Positions 38,854 to 54,915 are shown, counted from the stretch's first letter. The stretch: DNA of 64,000 bases from Marinobacter sp. F4206 (GCF_019392195.1 NZ_JAHXKI010000006.1:62001-126000); one strand, 5' to 3'. Numbers and translations: made by a program. The notes: generated by a model from the letters alone, not told the origin.

Positions 38854-39681
38854 TTACTTGGCCGAACGACGACGTACTATCATTTTATCAGTACGCTTGT
38901 TCTTACGAGTCTTATGCCCTTTGGTCGGAACACCCCACGGAGTAACCGGGTGACGCCCGCCAGAGGTACGCCCTTCACCACCACCATGCGGGTGGTCAAC
39001 TGGGTTCATAGCAACACCACGTACTGTTGGGCGTTTGCCGCGCCAACGTGATGCACCCGCTTTACCAAGCTGCTTGAGGCTGTGCTCGCTGTTGGATACT
39101 TCTCCCAGCGTTGCACGGCAATCTACAAGCACCTTACGCATTTCACCTGAGCGCAGGCGGATGGTGGCATATGCACCTTCACGCGCTACCAGCTGTACGG
39201 ATGCGCCCGCAGAGCGAGCCAGCTGAGCACCTTTGCCAGGCTTGAGTTCGACGCAGTGGATCACGGAACCGACCGGAATATTCCGGAGCGGAAGCGTGCT
39301 ACCAACCTTGATCGGCGCGTCGATACCGGAGCGCACAGGATCGCCGATCTGCATGCCTTTGGGAGCGATAATATAGCGACGCTCTCCATCGGCATACTTC
39401 ACCAGCGCAATGTGCGCAGAGCGGTTAGGATCGTATTCCAGGCGCTCAATGACCGCCGGAATCCCATCTTTGGTCCGCTTAAAATCGATAACGCGGTAGT
39501 GTTTCTTGTGACCACCACCAGTGTGACGAGTAGTAATGCGGCCAGCATTATTACGACCACCCGTCTTGTTCTTTCTTTCTACCAACGGCTCGTAGGGGCG
39601 CCCGGTGTGCAGGTCCGGGTTGTAAAGCTTTACAACGTGACGGCGTCCGGCAGATGTTGGTTTGGTTTTGACGATCCGCAT
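38854..39681 (-). CDS. rplB: 50S ribosomal protein L2
   Basis: Primary 23S rRNA binder close to the peptidyl-transferase centre, 275 residues (E. coli 273). The signature [20 protein letters not shown] lies near 227-246 and includes the conserved histidine. It lies 17 nt after rplW. Confidence 0.98.
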   Translation of the reverse strand: MRIVKTKPTSAGRRHVVKLYNPDLHTGRPYEPLVERKNKTGGRNNAGRITTRHTGGGHKKHYRVIDFKRTKDGIPAVIERLEYDPNRSAHIALVKYADGERRYIIAPKGMQIGDPVRSGIDAPIKVGSTLPLRNIPVGSVIHCVELKPGKGAQLARSAGASVQLVAREGAYATIRLRSGEMRKVLVDCRATLGEVSNSEHSLKQLGKAGASRWRGKRPTVRGVAMNPVDHPHGGGEGRTSGGRHPVTPWGVPTKGHKTRKNKRTDKMIVRRRSAK

Positions 39682-39698
39682 ATTAAGACCCCTTTACC

Positions 39699-39992
39699 TT
39701 ATTCCACATCCAGAAAATCGATGTCCTGACCTTCTGCCAGCTTTACGTAAGCCTTACGAATGTCATTACGCTTGCCGAACCCGCGGATAGTGCGCTTGAG
39801 CTTACCCTTACGATTCAGAACCTGAACACCTTCTACGGTGACGTTGAACAGTTGCTCAACGGCTTTCTTGATCTCCGGCTTGGTGGCATCCGGGGCAACC
39901 CGGAAAACAACCTGGCCGTGCTCGGCCACCAGAGATGCTTTTTCAGATACGTGAGGCCCCAGAAGGACCTTGTAAATGCGTTCCTGATTCAT
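39699..39992 (-). CDS. rplW: 50S ribosomal protein L23
   Basis: Tunnel-exit protein that docks trigger factor and SRP, 97 residues. It contains [20 protein letters not shown] at the N-terminus and the rRNA-binding loop [20 protein letters not shown] split near 63-80. The start overlaps the rplD stop by 4 nt. Confidence 0.97.
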   Translation of the reverse strand: MNQERIYKVLLGPHVSEKASLVAEHGQVVFRVAPDATKPEIKKAVEQLFNVTVEGVQVLNRKGKLKRTIRGFGKRNDIRKAYVKLAEGQDIDFLDVE

Positions 39993-40594
39993 CCCAGCAT
40001 CTCCTCGATCTTCTTCAGAGCGGGCACAGTCACCACAACATTCTCGTAGGCAACCAGGCTAACCGGGTCCAGGCCCGCAATATCGCGCACATCTACGTGC
40101 GGGATGTTGCGCGACGCCAGATGAAGGTTCTGCTCAACGCTATCTGACAGAATCAGAGCGCTGCTCACGCCGATATCCTTCAGCTTGGCGTTGAATGCCT
40201 TGGTCTTGGGGCTGTCGACATTCATGTCATCAACAACCACGAGACGCTCTTGGCGAACCAGCTCGGAAAAAATGGAGCGCATCGCTGCGCGGTACATTTT
40301 GCGGTTTACCTTTTGCTCAAAGCCGCGAGGCTTGGCCGCAAAAGTAACACCACCTGCGCGCCAGATCGGGCTACGAATGGTACCCGCGCGGGCACGACCG
40401 GTGCCCTTCTGCCGCCAGGGCTTCTTACCGCCACCGCTGACTTCGGAACGCGTCTTCTGAGCCTTGGTACCCTGACGGCCTGCTGCCATATAGGCAGTAA
40501 CCACCTGGTGAACCAGCGACTCGTTAAAATCTTTGGCGAATGCAGCGTCGGAAACAGAGATTCCTTTGCCGCTACCTGTAATAGTCAATTCCAT
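39989..40594 (-). CDS. rplD: 50S ribosomal protein L4
   Basis: Tunnel protein and, in E. coli, autogenous repressor of the S10 operon. It has 201 residues (same as E. coli). The extended loop (about 45-95) carries [20 protein letters not shown]. The short rpsJ leader here makes E. coli-type L4 control doubtful. It lies 11 nt after rplC. Confidence 0.98.
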   Translation of the reverse strand: MELTITGSGKGISVSDAAFAKDFNESLVHQVVTAYMAAGRQGTKAQKTRSEVSGGGKKPWRQKGTGRARAGTIRSPIWRAGGVTFAAKPRGFEQKVNRKMYRAAMRSIFSELVRQERLVVVDDMNVDSPKTKAFNAKLKDIGVSSALILSDSVEQNLHLASRNIPHVDVRDIAGLDPVSLVAYENVVVTVPALKKIEEMLG

Positions 40595-40605
40595 CGCACC
40601 GCTCC

Positions 40606-41244
40606 TCAGGCTTTAACTGCAGGCTTGATGACAACATCGCCGCCAGTTGCGCCTGGTACGGCACCACTCACCAGCAGCAGGTTGCGCTCGGCGTCGACAC
40701 GGACAATTTTCAGGTTCTGCACGGTGACCTGTGCGTTACCCATCTGGCCCGCCATCTTTTTGCCCTTGAATACCTTACCCGGAGTCTGGTTCTGACCAAT
40801 GGAACCCGGAGCACGGTGAGAGAGGGAGTTACCGTGGGTAGCGTCCTGCATGGAGAAATTCCAACGCTTTACGCCGCCCTGAAAACCCTTACCTTTGGAC
40901 TGGCCAACAGCGTCTACCACCTGACCGTCTTCAAAGATGGAAGCAGTAATCTCGCCACCGGCGGAAAGGTCTTCGCCTTCACCTTCGGCCAGACGGAATT
41001 CCCACATACCACGACCGGCTTCAACGCCCGCCTTGGCAAAGTGGCCTGCTTCACTCTTGGTTACACGGGAGGAACGACGAGTGCCTACAGTAACCTGAAC
41101 GGCACGGTAGCCATCGCTCTCAAGAGTCTTGAGTTGGGTAATCCGGTTGGGCTCAACCTCGATTACCGTTACGGGCAGCGCCTGCCCATCTTCCGTAAAA
41201 ATACGGGTCATACCGGCCTTACGACCGACAACACCAATTGCCAT
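40606..41244 (-). CDS. rplC: 50S ribosomal protein L3
   Basis: Early-assembly protein reaching the peptidyl-transferase centre, 212 residues (E. coli 209). It contains the signature [20 protein letters not shown] with the glutamine that PrmB methylates (in [18 protein letters not shown] region near 150). It follows rpsJ by 76 nt. Confidence 0.98.
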   Translation of the reverse strand: MAIGVVGRKAGMTRIFTEDGQALPVTVIEVEPNRITQLKTLESDGYRAVQVTVGTRRSSRVTKSEAGHFAKAGVEAGRGMWEFRLAEGEGEDLSAGGEITASIFEDGQVVDAVGQSKGKGFQGGVKRWNFSMQDATHGNSLSHRAPGSIGQNQTPGKVFKGKKMAGQMGNAQVTVQNLKIVRVDAERNLLLVSGAVPGATGGDVVIKPAVKA

Positions 41245-41320
41245 GTTTCACCTCTTAAGTGTACGGGGCTCTCACCCTCTATGGCCTTATGACAGTTACA
41301 CAGACTAATACCGGGCGGTA

Positions 41321-41632
41321 TTAGCCGAGGCTGATCTGAACGTCTACACCTGCAGCCAGGTCCAACTTCATCAGAGCATCCACTGTCTTTTCCGTCGGCT
41401 CGACAATATCGAGCAAACGCTTATGCGTACGAATTTCATACTGATCACGCGCGTCCTTGTTGACGTGCGGAGAGATCAGGATGGTGTACTTTTCCTTCCG
41501 CGTCGGCAGAGGGATTGGCCCACGCACCTGAGCGCCGGTCCGCTTCGCGGTATCGACGATCTCCTGCGTGGACTGGTCGATCAGGCGATAATCAAACGCC
41601 TTCAACCGGATTCGAATTTTTTGGCTTTGCAT
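41321..41632 (-). CDS. rpsJ: 30S ribosomal protein S10 (NusE)
   Basis: Head protein of the small subunit and antitermination factor NusE, 103 residues (same as E. coli). It opens [20 protein letters not shown] and contains [20 protein letters not shown]. It is the first gene of the S10-spc run, behind a near-consensus promoter. Confidence 0.98.
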   Translation of the reverse strand: MQSQKIRIRLKAFDYRLIDQSTQEIVDTAKRTGAQVRGPIPLPTRKEKYTILISPHVNKDARDQYEIRTHKRLLDIVEPTEKTVDALMKLDLAAGVDVQISLG

Positions 41633-41693
41633 GATGCACCAAACTCCACTCGTAGCAGCTACTTGTTAGCCGACCTTCAAAAAAAGGAGCCGC

Positions 41694-41722
41694 ATTGTAT
41701 GCATAATACCCAACCCTGTCAA
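41694..41722 (-). promoter_or_regulatory. Sigma-70 promoter of the S10 operon
   Basis: On the minus strand a perfect TTGACA (41717-41722), a 17-bp spacer and TACAAT (41694-41699) are visible. The predicted start is near 41687, so the leader to rpsJ is only about 55 nt, much shorter than the E. coli S10 leader that L4 binds. Confidence 0.9.
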
Positions 41723-41771
41723 CAGCTACGCCGTTTGACCGGATCGGGCACAAGCTTTGCGACTGAAACAG

Positions 41772-41801
41772 AAAAAGGGGCTGAACTTTCAGCCCCTTTT
41801 T
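41772..41801. terminator. Terminator between tuf1 and rpsJ
   Basis: AAAAAGGGGCTGAA and TTCAGCCCCTTTTT form a near-perfect 13-14-bp stem with a minimal loop and U5 on the minus strand, 18 nt after the tuf1 stop. It ends the str operon before the S10 promoter. The symmetric flanks could also work on the plus strand. Confidence 0.92.
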
Positions 41802-41819
41802 CCTGATCACACGAGCGAA

Positions 41820-43016
41820 TTACTCGATGATCTTGGCAACCACGCCGGCACCAACGGTACGGCCACCTTCGCGAATCGCGAAGCGCAGGCCATCTTCCAT
41901 GGCGATCGGAGCGATCAGGGTAACACTCATCTTCACGTTGTCACCCGGCATAACCATTTCCACGCCTTCCGGCAGTTCACAGGAACCGGTTACGTCGGTG
42001 GTACGGAAGTAGAACTGCGGGCGGTAGCCCTTGAAGAACGGAGTATGACGACCGCCTTCTTCCTTGCTCAATACGTACACTTCGCACTCGAACTTGGTGT
42101 GCGGAGTGATGGAGCCCGGAACCGCCAGAACCTGACCACGCTCAACGTCGTCACGCTTGGTACCACGCAGCAGAACACCAACGTTCTCACCGGCACGGCC
42201 TTCGTCCAGCAGCTTGCGGAACATCTCAACACCGGTACAAGTGGTCTTCACGGTATCCTTGATACCAACGATTTCCACTTCGTCACCAACCTTGATGATG
42301 CCACGCTCAACACGACCGGTCACAACGGTACCACGACCAGAGATGGAGAATACGTCCTCGATCGGCATCAGGAACGGCTGATCAATCGCACGCTCCGGCT
42401 CCGGGATGTAGTCGTCCAGGGCTTCTACCAGCTTCTTAACAGCGGTCGTACCCATCTCGTTGTCGTCCTTACCGTCCAGCGCCATCAGCGCGGAACCGGT
42501 AATGATCGGGGTGTCGTCGCCCGGGAAGTCGTACTGGCTCAGCAGATCACGAACTTCCATCTCGACCAGCTCAAGCAGCTCTTCGTCGTCGACCATGTCG
42601 GCCTTGTTCAGGAACACGACAATGTACGGTACGCCAACCTGACGGGACAGCAGGATGTGCTCGCGAGTCTGCGGCATGGGGCCGTCAGCGGCGGAGCAAA
42701 CCAGGATCGCGCCGTCCATCTGCGCCGCACCAGTGATCATGTTCTTCACATAGTCAGCGTGGCCCGGGCAGTCTACGTGTGCGTAGTGGCGAGTCGGGGA
42801 ATCGTACTCAACGTGGGAAGTCGCGATGGTGATACCACGCGCCTTCTCTTCCGGTGCGTTATCGATCTGATCGAATGCACTGGCAGAACCAGTACCCCAG
42901 ACTTCGTGGCACACACGAGTCAGAGCGGCGGTCAGAGTGGTCTTACCATGGTCAACGTGACCAATGGTGCCAACGTTCAAGTGCGGTTTACTACGGTCAA
43001 ATTTTTCTTTAGACAC
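41820..43016 (-). CDS. tuf: Elongation factor Tu, copy 1
   Basis: GTPase that brings aminoacyl-tRNA to the ribosome. It has 398 residues: G1 GHVDHGKT near 19-26, G3 DCPGH near 81, G4 NKAD near 137, then beta-barrel domains 2 and 3. It ends the str operon, 35 nt after fusA. The protein is identical to that of the copy at 58394-59590; the DNA differs at only about ten positions, most of them in the first 45 nt of the gene. Confidence 0.98.
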   Translation of the reverse strand: MSKEKFDRSKPHLNVGTIGHVDHGKTTLTAALTRVCHEVWGTGSASAFDQIDNAPEEKARGITIATSHVEYDSPTRHYAHVDCPGHADYVKNMITGAAQMDGAILVCSAADGPMPQTREHILLSRQVGVPYIVVFLNKADMVDDEELLELVEMEVRDLLSQYDFPGDDTPIITGSALMALDGKDDNEMGTTAVKKLVEALDDYIPEPERAIDQPFLMPIEDVFSISGRGTVVTGRVERGIIKVGDEVEIVGIKDTVKTTCTGVEMFRKLLDEGRAGENVGVLLRGTKRDDVERGQVLAVPGSITPHTKFECEVYVLSKEEGGRHTPFFKGYRPQFYFRTTDVTGSCELPEGVEMVMPGDNVKMSVTLIAPIAMEDGLRFAIREGGRTVGAGVVAKIIE

Positions 43017-43051
43017 GGTTACACCTCTTCCTGTTTCTTAAGTCCTGGGGA

Positions 43052-45157
43052 TCAACCCTGTTTAATGATCGCTTCGGCAATGTTCGAAGGAGCTTCGGAA
43101 TATCCCGCAAACTCCATCGCATAAGACGCCCGCCCCTGTGTTGCAGAACGCAGGTCGGTGGCGTAACCGAACATCTCCGACAACGGAACTTCGGCACGGA
43201 TGACCTTACCAGCCGGCGACTCATCCATGCCCTGGATAAGACCGCGGCGACGGTTCAAGTCACCAACAACATCACCCATGTACTCTTCCGGGCTCACAAC
43301 CTCGACCTTCATGATCGGCTCAAGCAGCGCAGGGTCAGCTTCAAGAGCGCCCTTCTTCATTGCCATCGAGCCCGCGATCTTGAACGCCATTTCGTTGGAG
43401 TCCACATCGTGGTAGGAACCGTCGTACAGCGTGGCCTTGATACGCAGCAGCGGATACCCGGCCAGACAGCCGTTCTGCATCTGCTCTTCAATACCTTGCT
43501 GAACTGCCGGGATGTATTCCTTGGGAACAACACCACCAACGATTTCGTTAACGAAGATAAAGTTTTCGCCATCTTCTTCGTCCAACGGCAGCGGCTCAAG
43601 CTTCAGCTTGACGTGACCGTACTGACCGCGACCACCAGACTGGCGAACGAACTTACCTTCGACATCAACCGGCTTGCGGATACGCTCACGGTAAGCCACC
43701 TGCGGCTTACCAATGTTGGCCTCGACCTTGAACTCACGCTTCATGCGATCAACGATGATGTCCAGGTGAAGCTCACCCATGCCGGAGATGATGGTCTGCC
43801 CGGACTCTTCATCCGTCCGGACACGGAAAGACGGATCTTCCTGGGCCAGCTTGCCCAGAGCCACACCCATCTTCTCCTGATCCGCCTTGGACTTTGGCTC
43901 AACCGCAACAGAGATAACCGGCTCCGGGAACTCCATACGCTCGAGAATGATCTTGTTATTCTCGTCGCACAGGGTGTCACCGGTGGTCACGCTCTTAAGG
44001 CCGATTGCCGCAGCGATATCACCCGCCAGCACTTCCTTGATCTCCTGACGATCCTTGGAGTGCATCTGAACCATACGACCAACACGCTCTTTCTTACCCT
44101 TCACAGAGTTAAAGACCGCATTGCCGGATTCCAGCTTACCGGAGTAGACCCGGAAGAACGTCAGAGTGCCCACGAACGGATCGGTAGCAATCTTGAACGC
44201 CAGGGCCGCGAACGGCGCGTCGTCATCTGCCTGACGAGTCTCTTCGGTACCGTCTTCATCGACCTCACCGCGAATCGCCTTAACTTCGTCCGGCGCCGGC
44301 AGGAATTCGATAACGGAGTCCAGAACCGCCTGGACGCCCTTGTTCTTGAACGCAGAGCCGCAGGTGGCAAGAACGATCTCGTTGGCCAGCGTACGCATAC
44401 GCAAACCTTTCTTGATGTCCTCAATGCCCAGGTCACCTTCTTCCAGGTAACGCTCCATCAGCTCTTCGTTAGCCTCGGCTGCCGCCTCAACCATCTGCTC
44501 GCGATACTTCGCGACTTCTTCCGCCATTTCGGCCGGAACGTCACGCTGCTCGTAGGTCGCACCTGCATCGTCTTCGTTCCAGTAAATGGCCTGGTTACGA
44601 ATCAGATCGACGATACCTGCGAAGTCGTCCTCAGCGCCGATCGGCAGCTGAATGGGAACGCAGTTCGCGCCCAGACGGTTTTTGATCTGGTCGACAACGC
44701 GCAGGAAGTTAGCGCCGGCACGGTCCATCTTGTTGACGAACACCATGCGCGGGACTTCGTACTTGTTGGCCTGACGCCATACAGTCTCGGACTGCGGCTC
44801 AACACCGGAGGAGCCACAGAACACAACAACCGCACCGTCCAGCACACGGAGAGAGCGCTCTACCTCGATGGTAAAGTCAACGTGCCCCGGGGTGTCGATG
44901 ATGTTGATCCGGTGCTCCGGATACTGCTTGTCCATGCCCTGCCAGAAACAGGTAGTCGCAGCGGAGGTAATGGTAATACCACGCTCCTGCTCCTGCTCCA
45001 TCCAGTCCATGGTAGCCGCACCATCATGAACCTCACCGATTTTGTGGGAAATGCCCGTGTAGAACAGAACCCGCTCGGTGGTTGTGGTTTTGCCCGCATC
45101 AACGTGCGCACAAATACCAATGTTTCTGTAACGCTTGATAGGAGTCTTGCGTGCCAC
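43052..45157 (-). CDS. fusA: Elongation factor G
   Basis: Translocase GTPase that moves tRNA and mRNA after peptide transfer and, with RRF, recycles ribosomes. It has 701 residues (E. coli 704). G1 AHVDAGKTT near 17-25, G2 [10 protein letters not shown]3 DTPGHVDF near 88 and G4 NKMDR near 142 are present. Domain IV contains the [10 protein letters not shown] stretch near 510. It lies 18 nt after rpsG. Confidence 0.98.
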   Translation of the reverse strand: MARKTPIKRYRNIGICAHVDAGKTTTTERVLFYTGISHKIGEVHDGAATMDWMEQEQERGITITSAATTCFWQGMDKQYPEHRINIIDTPGHVDFTIEVERSLRVLDGAVVVFCGSSGVEPQSETVWRQANKYEVPRMVFVNKMDRAGANFLRVVDQIKNRLGANCVPIQLPIGAEDDFAGIVDLIRNQAIYWNEDDAGATYEQRDVPAEMAEEVAKYREQMVEAAAEANEELMERYLEEGDLGIEDIKKGLRMRTLANEIVLATCGSAFKNKGVQAVLDSVIEFLPAPDEVKAIRGEVDEDGTEETRQADDDAPFAALAFKIATDPFVGTLTFFRVYSGKLESGNAVFNSVKGKKERVGRMVQMHSKDRQEIKEVLAGDIAAAIGLKSVTTGDTLCDENNKIILERMEFPEPVISVAVEPKSKADQEKMGVALGKLAQEDPSFRVRTDEESGQTIISGMGELHLDIIVDRMKREFKVEANIGKPQVAYRERIRKPVDVEGKFVRQSGGRGQYGHVKLKLEPLPLDEEDGENFIFVNEIVGGVVPKEYIPAVQQGIEEQMQNGCLAGYPLLRIKATLYDGSYHDVDSNEMAFKIAGSMAMKKGALEADPALLEPIMKVEVVSPEEYMGDVVGDLNRRRGLIQGMDESPAGKVIRAEVPLSEMFGYATDLRSATQGRASYAMEFAGYSEAPSNIAEAIIKQG

Positions 45158-45175
45158 TGTATTAACCTCGGCTGA

Positions 45176-45646
45176 TTAGAAACGGAAGTGAGAGAACGCC
45201 TTGTTGGCTTCTGCCATGCGATGAACGTCTTCGCGCTTCTTAACAGCGGAGCCCTTGCTGTCAGCGGCGTCAAGAATCTCACCAGCAAGACGCTGCGCCA
45301 TGGACTTCTCACCGCGCTTCCGTGAAAACTCTACGAGCCAGCGCATTGCCAGCGCGTTCTGACGGGAAGGCCGTACTTCTACGGGCACCTGGTAAGTAGC
45401 ACCACCCACACGACGGGATTTAACCTCAACCATCGGCTGGATGTTCTCCAGGGCCTTCTCGAACATGTCGATCGGCTCTTCCTTGGATTTTTCGGCAACG
45501 ATATCGAGCGCGCCATAAACAATGCGCTCTGCAACCGCTTTCTTGCCGCTTTCCATCACGTGGTTGATGAACTTGGCAAGACGTGCACTGCCGAACTTAG
45601 GATCCGGGATAATTTCCCGCTTTGCTGCAACTCTTCTTCTAGGCAT
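45176..45646 (-). CDS. rpsG: 30S ribosomal protein S7
   Basis: Primary head-assembly protein and, in E. coli, repressor of the str operon acting in the rpsL-rpsG gap. It has 156 residues, opening [20 protein letters not shown]. The gap to rpsL is 115 nt, similar to the E. coli spacer that carries the S7 target, and holds no gene. Confidence 0.98.
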   Translation of the reverse strand: MPRRRVAAKREIIPDPKFGSARLAKFINHVMESGKKAVAERIVYGALDIVAEKSKEEPIDMFEKALENIQPMVEVKSRRVGGATYQVPVEVRPSRQNALAMRWLVEFSRKRGEKSMAQRLAGEILDAADSKGSAVKKREDVHRMAEANKAFSHFRF

Positions 45647-45761
45647 CGATAAGCCCTTATATATCTAAAAGGTCTTCAGGAACCCCTGAGATAGCATTCT
45701 GCTACTCAGCCTTACTCTTACCGTTCTGACAAGCAACGATAAAAGACACCCGCTCGGGACA

Positions 45762-46136
45762 TCAGGACTTGGGTCGTTTTGCACCGTACTTGGAGCGGCC
45801 CTGCTTACGGTTCTGCACACCCTGGGTGTCCAGCGTTCCGCGAACAGTGTGATAGCGCACACCCGGAAGGTCCTTTACACGACCGCCACGGATAAGCACA
45901 ACACTGTGCTCCTGAAGGTTGTGACCTTCACCACCAATGTATGAGGAAACCTCGTAGCCGTTGGTCAGACGAACACGGCACACTTTACGCAGTGCTGAGT
46001 TCGGCTTCTTCGGCGTTGTGGTATACACACGAGTGCACACACCACGGCGCTGAGGGCAGGCCTGCAGAGCAGGAACATCGCTCTTGGCTACCCGGCGCTT
46101 ACGAGGCTTACGCACCAACTGATTAATCGTTGCCAT
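45762..46136 (-). CDS. rpsL: 30S ribosomal protein S12
   Basis: Decoding-centre protein of 124 residues (same as E. coli). Lys43 in [10 protein letters not shown] and Lys88-Pro91 in [10 protein letters not shown] are wild type, so no streptomycin-resistance substitution is seen. The ATG at 46136 starts [15 protein letters not shown]; an upstream start 5 codons earlier is not conserved. It is the first gene of the str operon. Confidence 0.98.
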   Translation of the reverse strand: MATINQLVRKPRKRRVAKSDVPALQACPQRRGVCTRVYTTTPKKPNSALRKVCRVRLTNGYEVSSYIGGEGHNLQEHSVVLIRGGRVKDLPGVRYHTVRGTLDTQGVQNRKQGRSKYGAKRPKS

Positions 46137-46170
46137 GTAAGCAAACTCCAAAAAACCATATCAATGAAAC

Positions 46171-46192
46171 TTACCCCCTGTGCAGGGGGTAA
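46171..46192 (-). repeat. Palindromic hairpin in the rpsL leader
   Basis: Perfect 10-bp arms TTACCCCCTG and CAGGGGGTAA around a TG centre, lying inside the predicted 65-nt leader of the str operon and 35 nt before the rpsL ATG. No U-run follows it, so it is not a standard terminator. Confidence 0.75.
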
Positions 46193-46207
46193 AATTTAAG
46201 GGACGCA

Positions 46208-46236
46208 AGTGTAAGCCTGCGCCCCTGGACAGTCAA
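46208..46236 (-). promoter_or_regulatory. Sigma-70 promoter of the str operon
   Basis: On the minus strand TTGACT (46231-46236), a 17-bp spacer and TACACT (46208-46213). The spacer and the region after the -10 box are GC-rich. The predicted start is near 46201. Confidence 0.85.
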
Positions 46237-46303
46237 GATGACTGGTCTCTTTTTAACCACCTGTCGGGTAGGTATCTACCCGGAGGCGGTGCTCCGGCTC
46301 AAC

Positions 46304-50518
<4,215 letters not shown>

Positions 50519-50594
50519 CAGTAAAAGCTCCGGATGGCGTTAATCTCGGGCGGGCACAGGTCGTGCCCGCTCACGCTGCCAAAAACAATTCGGC

Positions 50595-53500
50595 TCACTC
50601 GGATTCCAGCTCGATGTCGATACCCAACGAGCGGATCTCCTTGACAAGAACGTTGAAGGACTCGGGCATGCCCGGCTCCATGCGATGATCGCCATCGACA
50701 ATGTTCTTGTACATCTTGGTCCGACCATTCACATCATCAGACTTGACGGTGAGCATTTCCTGCAGCGTATACGCCGCACCGTAAGCCTCAAGGGCCCACA
50801 CTTCCATCTCACCAAAGCGCTGACCACCGAACTGCGCCTTACCACCCAGCGGCTGCTGAGTAACCAGGCTGTAGGAACCGGTGGAACGAGCGTGCATCTT
50901 GTCGTCGATCAGGTGGTTCAGCTTCAGGATATACATGTAGCCGACAGTCACCGGACGATCAAACGCGTCACCGGTACGCCCGTCGTACAACAACGTCTGC
51001 CCGGTGGTGTCCAGGCCAGCCAGCTCAAGCATCCGCTTGACTTCGGCTTCCTTGGCACCATCGAAGACCGGCGTTGCCATCGGGACACCTGTGCGCAGGT
51101 TGCCGCACATCTCAAGGATTTCCTTGTCGCTCAGCGAATCCAGATCCACCTTGAACACTTCGTCCGAGTGGTTGTAGATCTCGTCCAGCAGCTGACGAAG
51201 CTCGGCAACCTTGCGCTGTTCATCCAGCATCTGGCTGATACGCTCACCCAGACCCTTGGCCGCGGCGCCCAGATGCGTCTCGAGCACCTGCCCGACGTTC
51301 ATCCGTGACGGTACACCCAGCGGGTTCAGCACGACGTCGACCGTATTGCCATGCTCGTCGTAAGGCATGTCTTCAATCGGCATTACCGAAGAAATAACAC
51401 CCTTGTTACCGTGACGACCGGCCATCTTGTCACCCGGCTGGATACGACGCTTGATCGCGAGGTATACCTTGACGATCTTCAGCACGCCCGGAGCCAGGTC
51501 ATCACCTTGCTGCAGCTTGCCCTTCTTATCGTCGAACCGCGCTTCGTGTTCTTTCTTGCGATCCTCCAGGCCCTGCTCCGACTTCTCCAGCAGCTCGTTC
51601 AGGCTGTCATCTTTCATGCGCAGCTTGAACCAGTCCGGCCGGGGCAACTCGGCGAGGTAACCCTCGTCAAGGGTCGCTCCCTTCTTCAGATTGGGTCCAC
51701 TGATGACTTCCTGACCCTTCAGGGCATTCATCAGACGCTCGAACGTGGCACCTTCAACGATGCGGTATTCGTCTTTCAGGTCCTTGCGGTACTGATCCAG
51801 CTGCTCTTTCTCGATGGACTGGGCACGCTGATCCTTCTCGATCCCGTCACGGGTGAAGACCTGCACGTCGATAACCGTACCGCGGGTACCGGTCGGGACA
51901 CGCGACGACGTATCCTTCACGTCGGAGGCCTTCTCGCCAAAGATGGCACGCAGGAGCTTCTCCTCCGGCGTCAGCTGGGTCTCGCCCTTCGGCGTAACCT
52001 TGCCCACCAGGATATCGCCCGGGCCCACCTCGGCGCCGATGTAAACAATGCCGGACTCATCCAGCTTGGCCAGCGCGCTCTCACCGACGTTTGGAATATC
52101 CGCGGTGATCTCTTCGCTACCCAACTTGGTATCCCGAGCCACACAGGTCAGTTCCTGAATGTGGATGGTAGTCAGGCGGTCTTCCTGAACCACTTTCTCG
52201 GAGATGAGGATGGAGTCCTCAAAGTTGTAACCGTTCCAGGGCATGAATGCGATACGCATGTTCTGCCCCAGTGCCAGCTCACCCAGATCGACAGACGGAC
52301 CGTCAGCCAGTACATCACCGCGGGCGATCACATCACCCTGGCGCACGATTGAGCGCTGGTTGATGCAGGTGTTCTGGTTTGAACGGGTGTACTTGGTGAG
52401 GTTGTAGATATCCACACCGGCGTCACCCGCCTCGGTTTCTGCGTTGTCGACACGCACCACGATACGGGCCGCATCCACGCTTTCAATGACACCGCCTCGA
52501 CGGGCTGTCACACAGACACCGGAGTCCTGAGCCACGGTGCGCTCAACACCGGTACCTACCAGAGGCACCTGCGAGCGCAGGGTCGGCACGGCCTGACGCT
52601 GCATGTTTGCACCCATCAGGGCGCGGTTAGCGTCATCGTGCTCAAGGAACGGAATCAGAGACGCGGCCACCGACACAACCTGGCGCGGCGACACGTCCAT
52701 GAAATTCACGCTTTCCGGCGGCGTGACGGTAAATTCGTTCTGATGGCGAACGGTAACCAGCTCATCGGTGAGGCGCTTGCTTTCCTCGTCCATGGCCGCA
52801 CTGGCCTGGGCGATGACGTAGTTGCTCTCTTCGATGGCAGACAGGTACACCACTTCGTCGGTAACCACACCGTCAACAACCTTCCTGTACGGGCTCTCAA
52901 GGAAGCCGTAGGAATTGGAACGGGCATAGGTCGCCAGTGAGTTGATCAGACCGATGTTCGGGCCTTCCGGAGTCTCGATAGGACATACACGACCATAGTG
53001 AGTCGGGTGCACGTCCCGGACTTCGAAGCCGGCACGCTCACGGGTCAGACCACCCGGCCCAAGAGCCGAGATACGACGCTTGTGAGTTACTTCGGACAGC
53101 GGGTTGTTCTGATCCATAAACTGCGACAGCTGGCTGGAGCCAAAGAACTCTTTGACCGCCGCTGCTACAGGCTTGGCGTTGATCAGATCCTGTGGCATCA
53201 GGCCTTCGCTCTCGGCGAGACTCAGACGCTCCCGCACGGCGCGCTCCACCCGGACCAGGCCAACCCGGAACTGGTTCTCGGCCATTTCCCCGACACAACG
53301 CACGCGGCGGTTACCGAGGTTATCGATATCGTCCACGTTGCCCTGGCCGTTACGAATATCGATCAGGGTCTTGAGGACATCAATAATGTCGGCATGGGTA
53401 AGGATGCCTTCACCGGTGCTTTCCTCACGACGCAGGCGACGGTTGAGCTTCATGCGCCCAACGGCAGACAGGTCGTAACGCTCCTCGGAGAAGAACAGGT

Positions 53501-54674
53501 TGTTAAACAGGTTCTCGGCCGACTCTTTTGTCGGCGGCTCGCCAGGACGCATCATGCGGTAGATCTCAACCAGCGCTTCCAGCGGAGTGCGGGTCGGATC
53601 GATACGCAGGGTATCGGACATGAACGGACCGCAGTCCAGGTCGTTGGTGTACAGAGTCTCAATCTCGGTAACACCTGCGTCCAGGATCTTGGTGATCAGC
53701 TCTTCGGTCAGTTCGGAGTTACACTCAACCAGGACTTCACCGGTCTTGGTGTCCACCATATCCTTGGCCAATACCCGGCCATACAGGTACTCGGTCGGAA
53801 CCTCGAGCTCGTTAATGCCCGCTTTTTCTAACTGTTTGATATGGCGCGCTGTAATACGACGACCTTCCTCAACAATAACCTTGCCGTCATTGTCCTTGAT
53901 ATCGAAGGTCGCAATGTCGCCACGCAGACGACTCGGAACCAGCTCCAGCTTGCACACTTCGGCGCCCAGGCTGAACTTACTGGTTTCGAAAAACATCTCC
54001 AACATCTGCTCGGAGGTGTACCCCAGACCGCGCAGCAGAATGGAGGCCGGCAGCTTCCGACGACGGTCGATTCGAACGAACACGGAGTCTTTCGGATCGA
54101 ACTCGAAATCGAGCCAGGACCCACGGTAAGGAATCACCCGGGCCGAGTACAACAGCTTGCCGGAGGAATGGGTCTTGCCCTTGTCGTGATCGAAGAACAC
54201 GCCAGGCGAGCGGTGCAACTGGGAAACAATAACACGCTCGGTACCGTTGATAACGAAGGTACCGTTTTCAGTCATCAGGGGCATTTCGCCCATGTAGACT
54301 TCCTGTTCTTTAATGTCCTTGATCGCCTTGTTGGACGATTCCTTATCGTAGATGATAAGGCGGACTTTCACCCGCAGCGGCGCTGCGTAGGTTACGCCCC
54401 TAAGCTGGCATTCCTTGACATCGAAAACCGGCTCACCGATACGATAACTCACGTATTCGAGCGCGGCGTTGCCAGAGTAACTGACAATCGGGAATACGGA
54501 TTTGAATGCTGCGTGAAGACCGGTTTCCCGGCGGTCTTCAGGAGCGGCTTCCATTTGGAGGAAGTCCCGGAACGAATCCAGCTGAATAGACAGCAAATAG
54601 GGGACGTCCATCACGGAAGGCAATTTACTAAAATCTTTGCGAATCCGCTTTTTCTCAGTGTAGGAGTAAGTCAT
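50595..54674 (-). CDS. rpoB: RNA polymerase beta subunit
   Basis: Catalytic-pocket subunit of RNA polymerase, 1359 residues (E. coli 1342). It starts [20 protein letters not shown]; the ATG at 54674 has GGGGA 6 nt upstream, better than an ATG 2 codons earlier. The rifampicin region [20 protein letters not shown] and the following [11 protein letters not shown] are wild type. The C-terminus contains [21 protein letters not shown] 241-nt gap with an attenuator separates it from rplL. Confidence 0.99.
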   Translation of the reverse strand: MTYSYTEKKRIRKDFSKLPSVMDVPYLLSIQLDSFRDFLQMEAAPEDRRETGLHAAFKSVFPIVSYSGNAALEYVSYRIGEPVFDVKECQLRGVTYAAPLRVKVRLIIYDKESSNKAIKDIKEQEVYMGEMPLMTENGTFVINGTERVIVSQLHRSPGVFFDHDKGKTHSSGKLLYSARVIPYRGSWLDFEFDPKDSVFVRIDRRRKLPASILLRGLGYTSEQMLEMFFETSKFSLGAEVCKLELVPSRLRGDIATFDIKDNDGKVIVEEGRRITARHIKQLEKAGINELEVPTEYLYGRVLAKDMVDTKTGEVLVECNSELTEELITKILDAGVTEIETLYTNDLDCGPFMSDTLRIDPTRTPLEALVEIYRMMRPGEPPTKESAENLFNNLFFSEERYDLSAVGRMKLNRRLRREESTGEGILTHADIIDVLKTLIDIRNGQGNVDDIDNLGNRRVRCVGEMAENQFRVGLVRVERAVRERLSLAESEGLMPQDLINAKPVAAAVKEFFGSSQLSQFMDQNNPLSEVTHKRRISALGPGGLTRERAGFEVRDVHPTHYGRVCPIETPEGPNIGLINSLATYARSNSYGFLESPYRKVVDGVVTDEVVYLSAIEESNYVIAQASAAMDEESKRLTDELVTVRHQNEFTVTPPESVNFMDVSPRQVVSVAASLIPFLEHDDANRALMGANMQRQAVPTLRSQVPLVGTGVERTVAQDSGVCVTARRGGVIESVDAARIVVRVDNAETEAGDAGVDIYNLTKYTRSNQNTCINQRSIVRQGDVIARGDVLADGPSVDLGELALGQNMRIAFMPWNGYNFEDSILISEKVVQEDRLTTIHIQELTCVARDTKLGSEEITADIPNVGESALAKLDESGIVYIGAEVGPGDILVGKVTPKGETQLTPEEKLLRAIFGEKASDVKDTSSRVPTGTRGTVIDVQVFTRDGIEKDQRAQSIEKEQLDQYRKDLKDEYRIVEGATFERLMNALKGQEVISGPNLKKGATLDEGYLAELPRPDWFKLRMKDDSLNELLEKSEQGLEDRKKEHEARFDDKKGKLQQGDDLAPGVLKIVKVYLAIKRRIQPGDKMAGRHGNKGVISSVMPIEDMPYDEHGNTVDVVLNPLGVPSRMNVGQVLETHLGAAAKGLGERISQMLDEQRKVAELRQLLDEIYNHSDEVFKVDLDSLSDKEILEMCGNLRTGVPMATPVFDGAKEAEVKRMLELAGLDTTGQTLLYDGRTGDAFDRPVTVGYMYILKLNHLIDDKMHARSTGSYSLVTQQPLGGKAQFGGQRFGEMEVWALEAYGAAYTLQEMLTVKSDDVNGRTKMYKNIVDGDHRMEPGMPESFNVLVKEIRSLGIDIELESE

Positions 54675-54696
54675 CTGCATTCCCCAGCTTTAGACC

Positions 54697-54711
54697 TGAT
54701 ACCTGGTATCA
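54697..54711. repeat. Short palindrome just upstream of rpoB
   Basis: TGATACC and GGTATCA, 7-bp arms with a 1-bp centre, end about 22 nt before the rpoB start. It could be an operator or an RNA processing signal. Confidence 0.5.
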
Positions 54712-54845
54712 AGAAGCAACCATTGTTCTGCTTCGGGGCCGAATTGCTCGGCTTATCGCGCCGTCTTGAACAAGACTCTGGCAGTGGGCTATAGATTCGA
54801 CATCAACCTGTAATCACCAACCAGACTCTGTAGCATATACAACAG

Positions 54846-54875
54846 AAAAAGGCCGGTGGCACAAAGCCACCAGCC
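54846..54875 (-). terminator. Attenuator between rplL and rpoB
   Basis: GGCTGGTGGC and GCCACCGGCC pair (one G-U) around a 5-nt loop and are followed by U5, 40 nt after the rplL stop. In E. coli a partial terminator at this site lowers rpoBC relative to rplJL; the same role is expected here. Confidence 0.9.
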
Positions 54876-54915
54876 TATCCATGCTTAATGCACGGTTTCG
54901 ATCAACAGCCGACTC

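Noticed and set aside
43409..45175. 588-codon plus-strand open frame, and similar long frames opposite tuf, rpsE-rplF and rpoB
   Set aside because: All mirror highly expressed minus-strand genes. The two tuf copies give the same antisense frame, which shows it follows from the sense codons.
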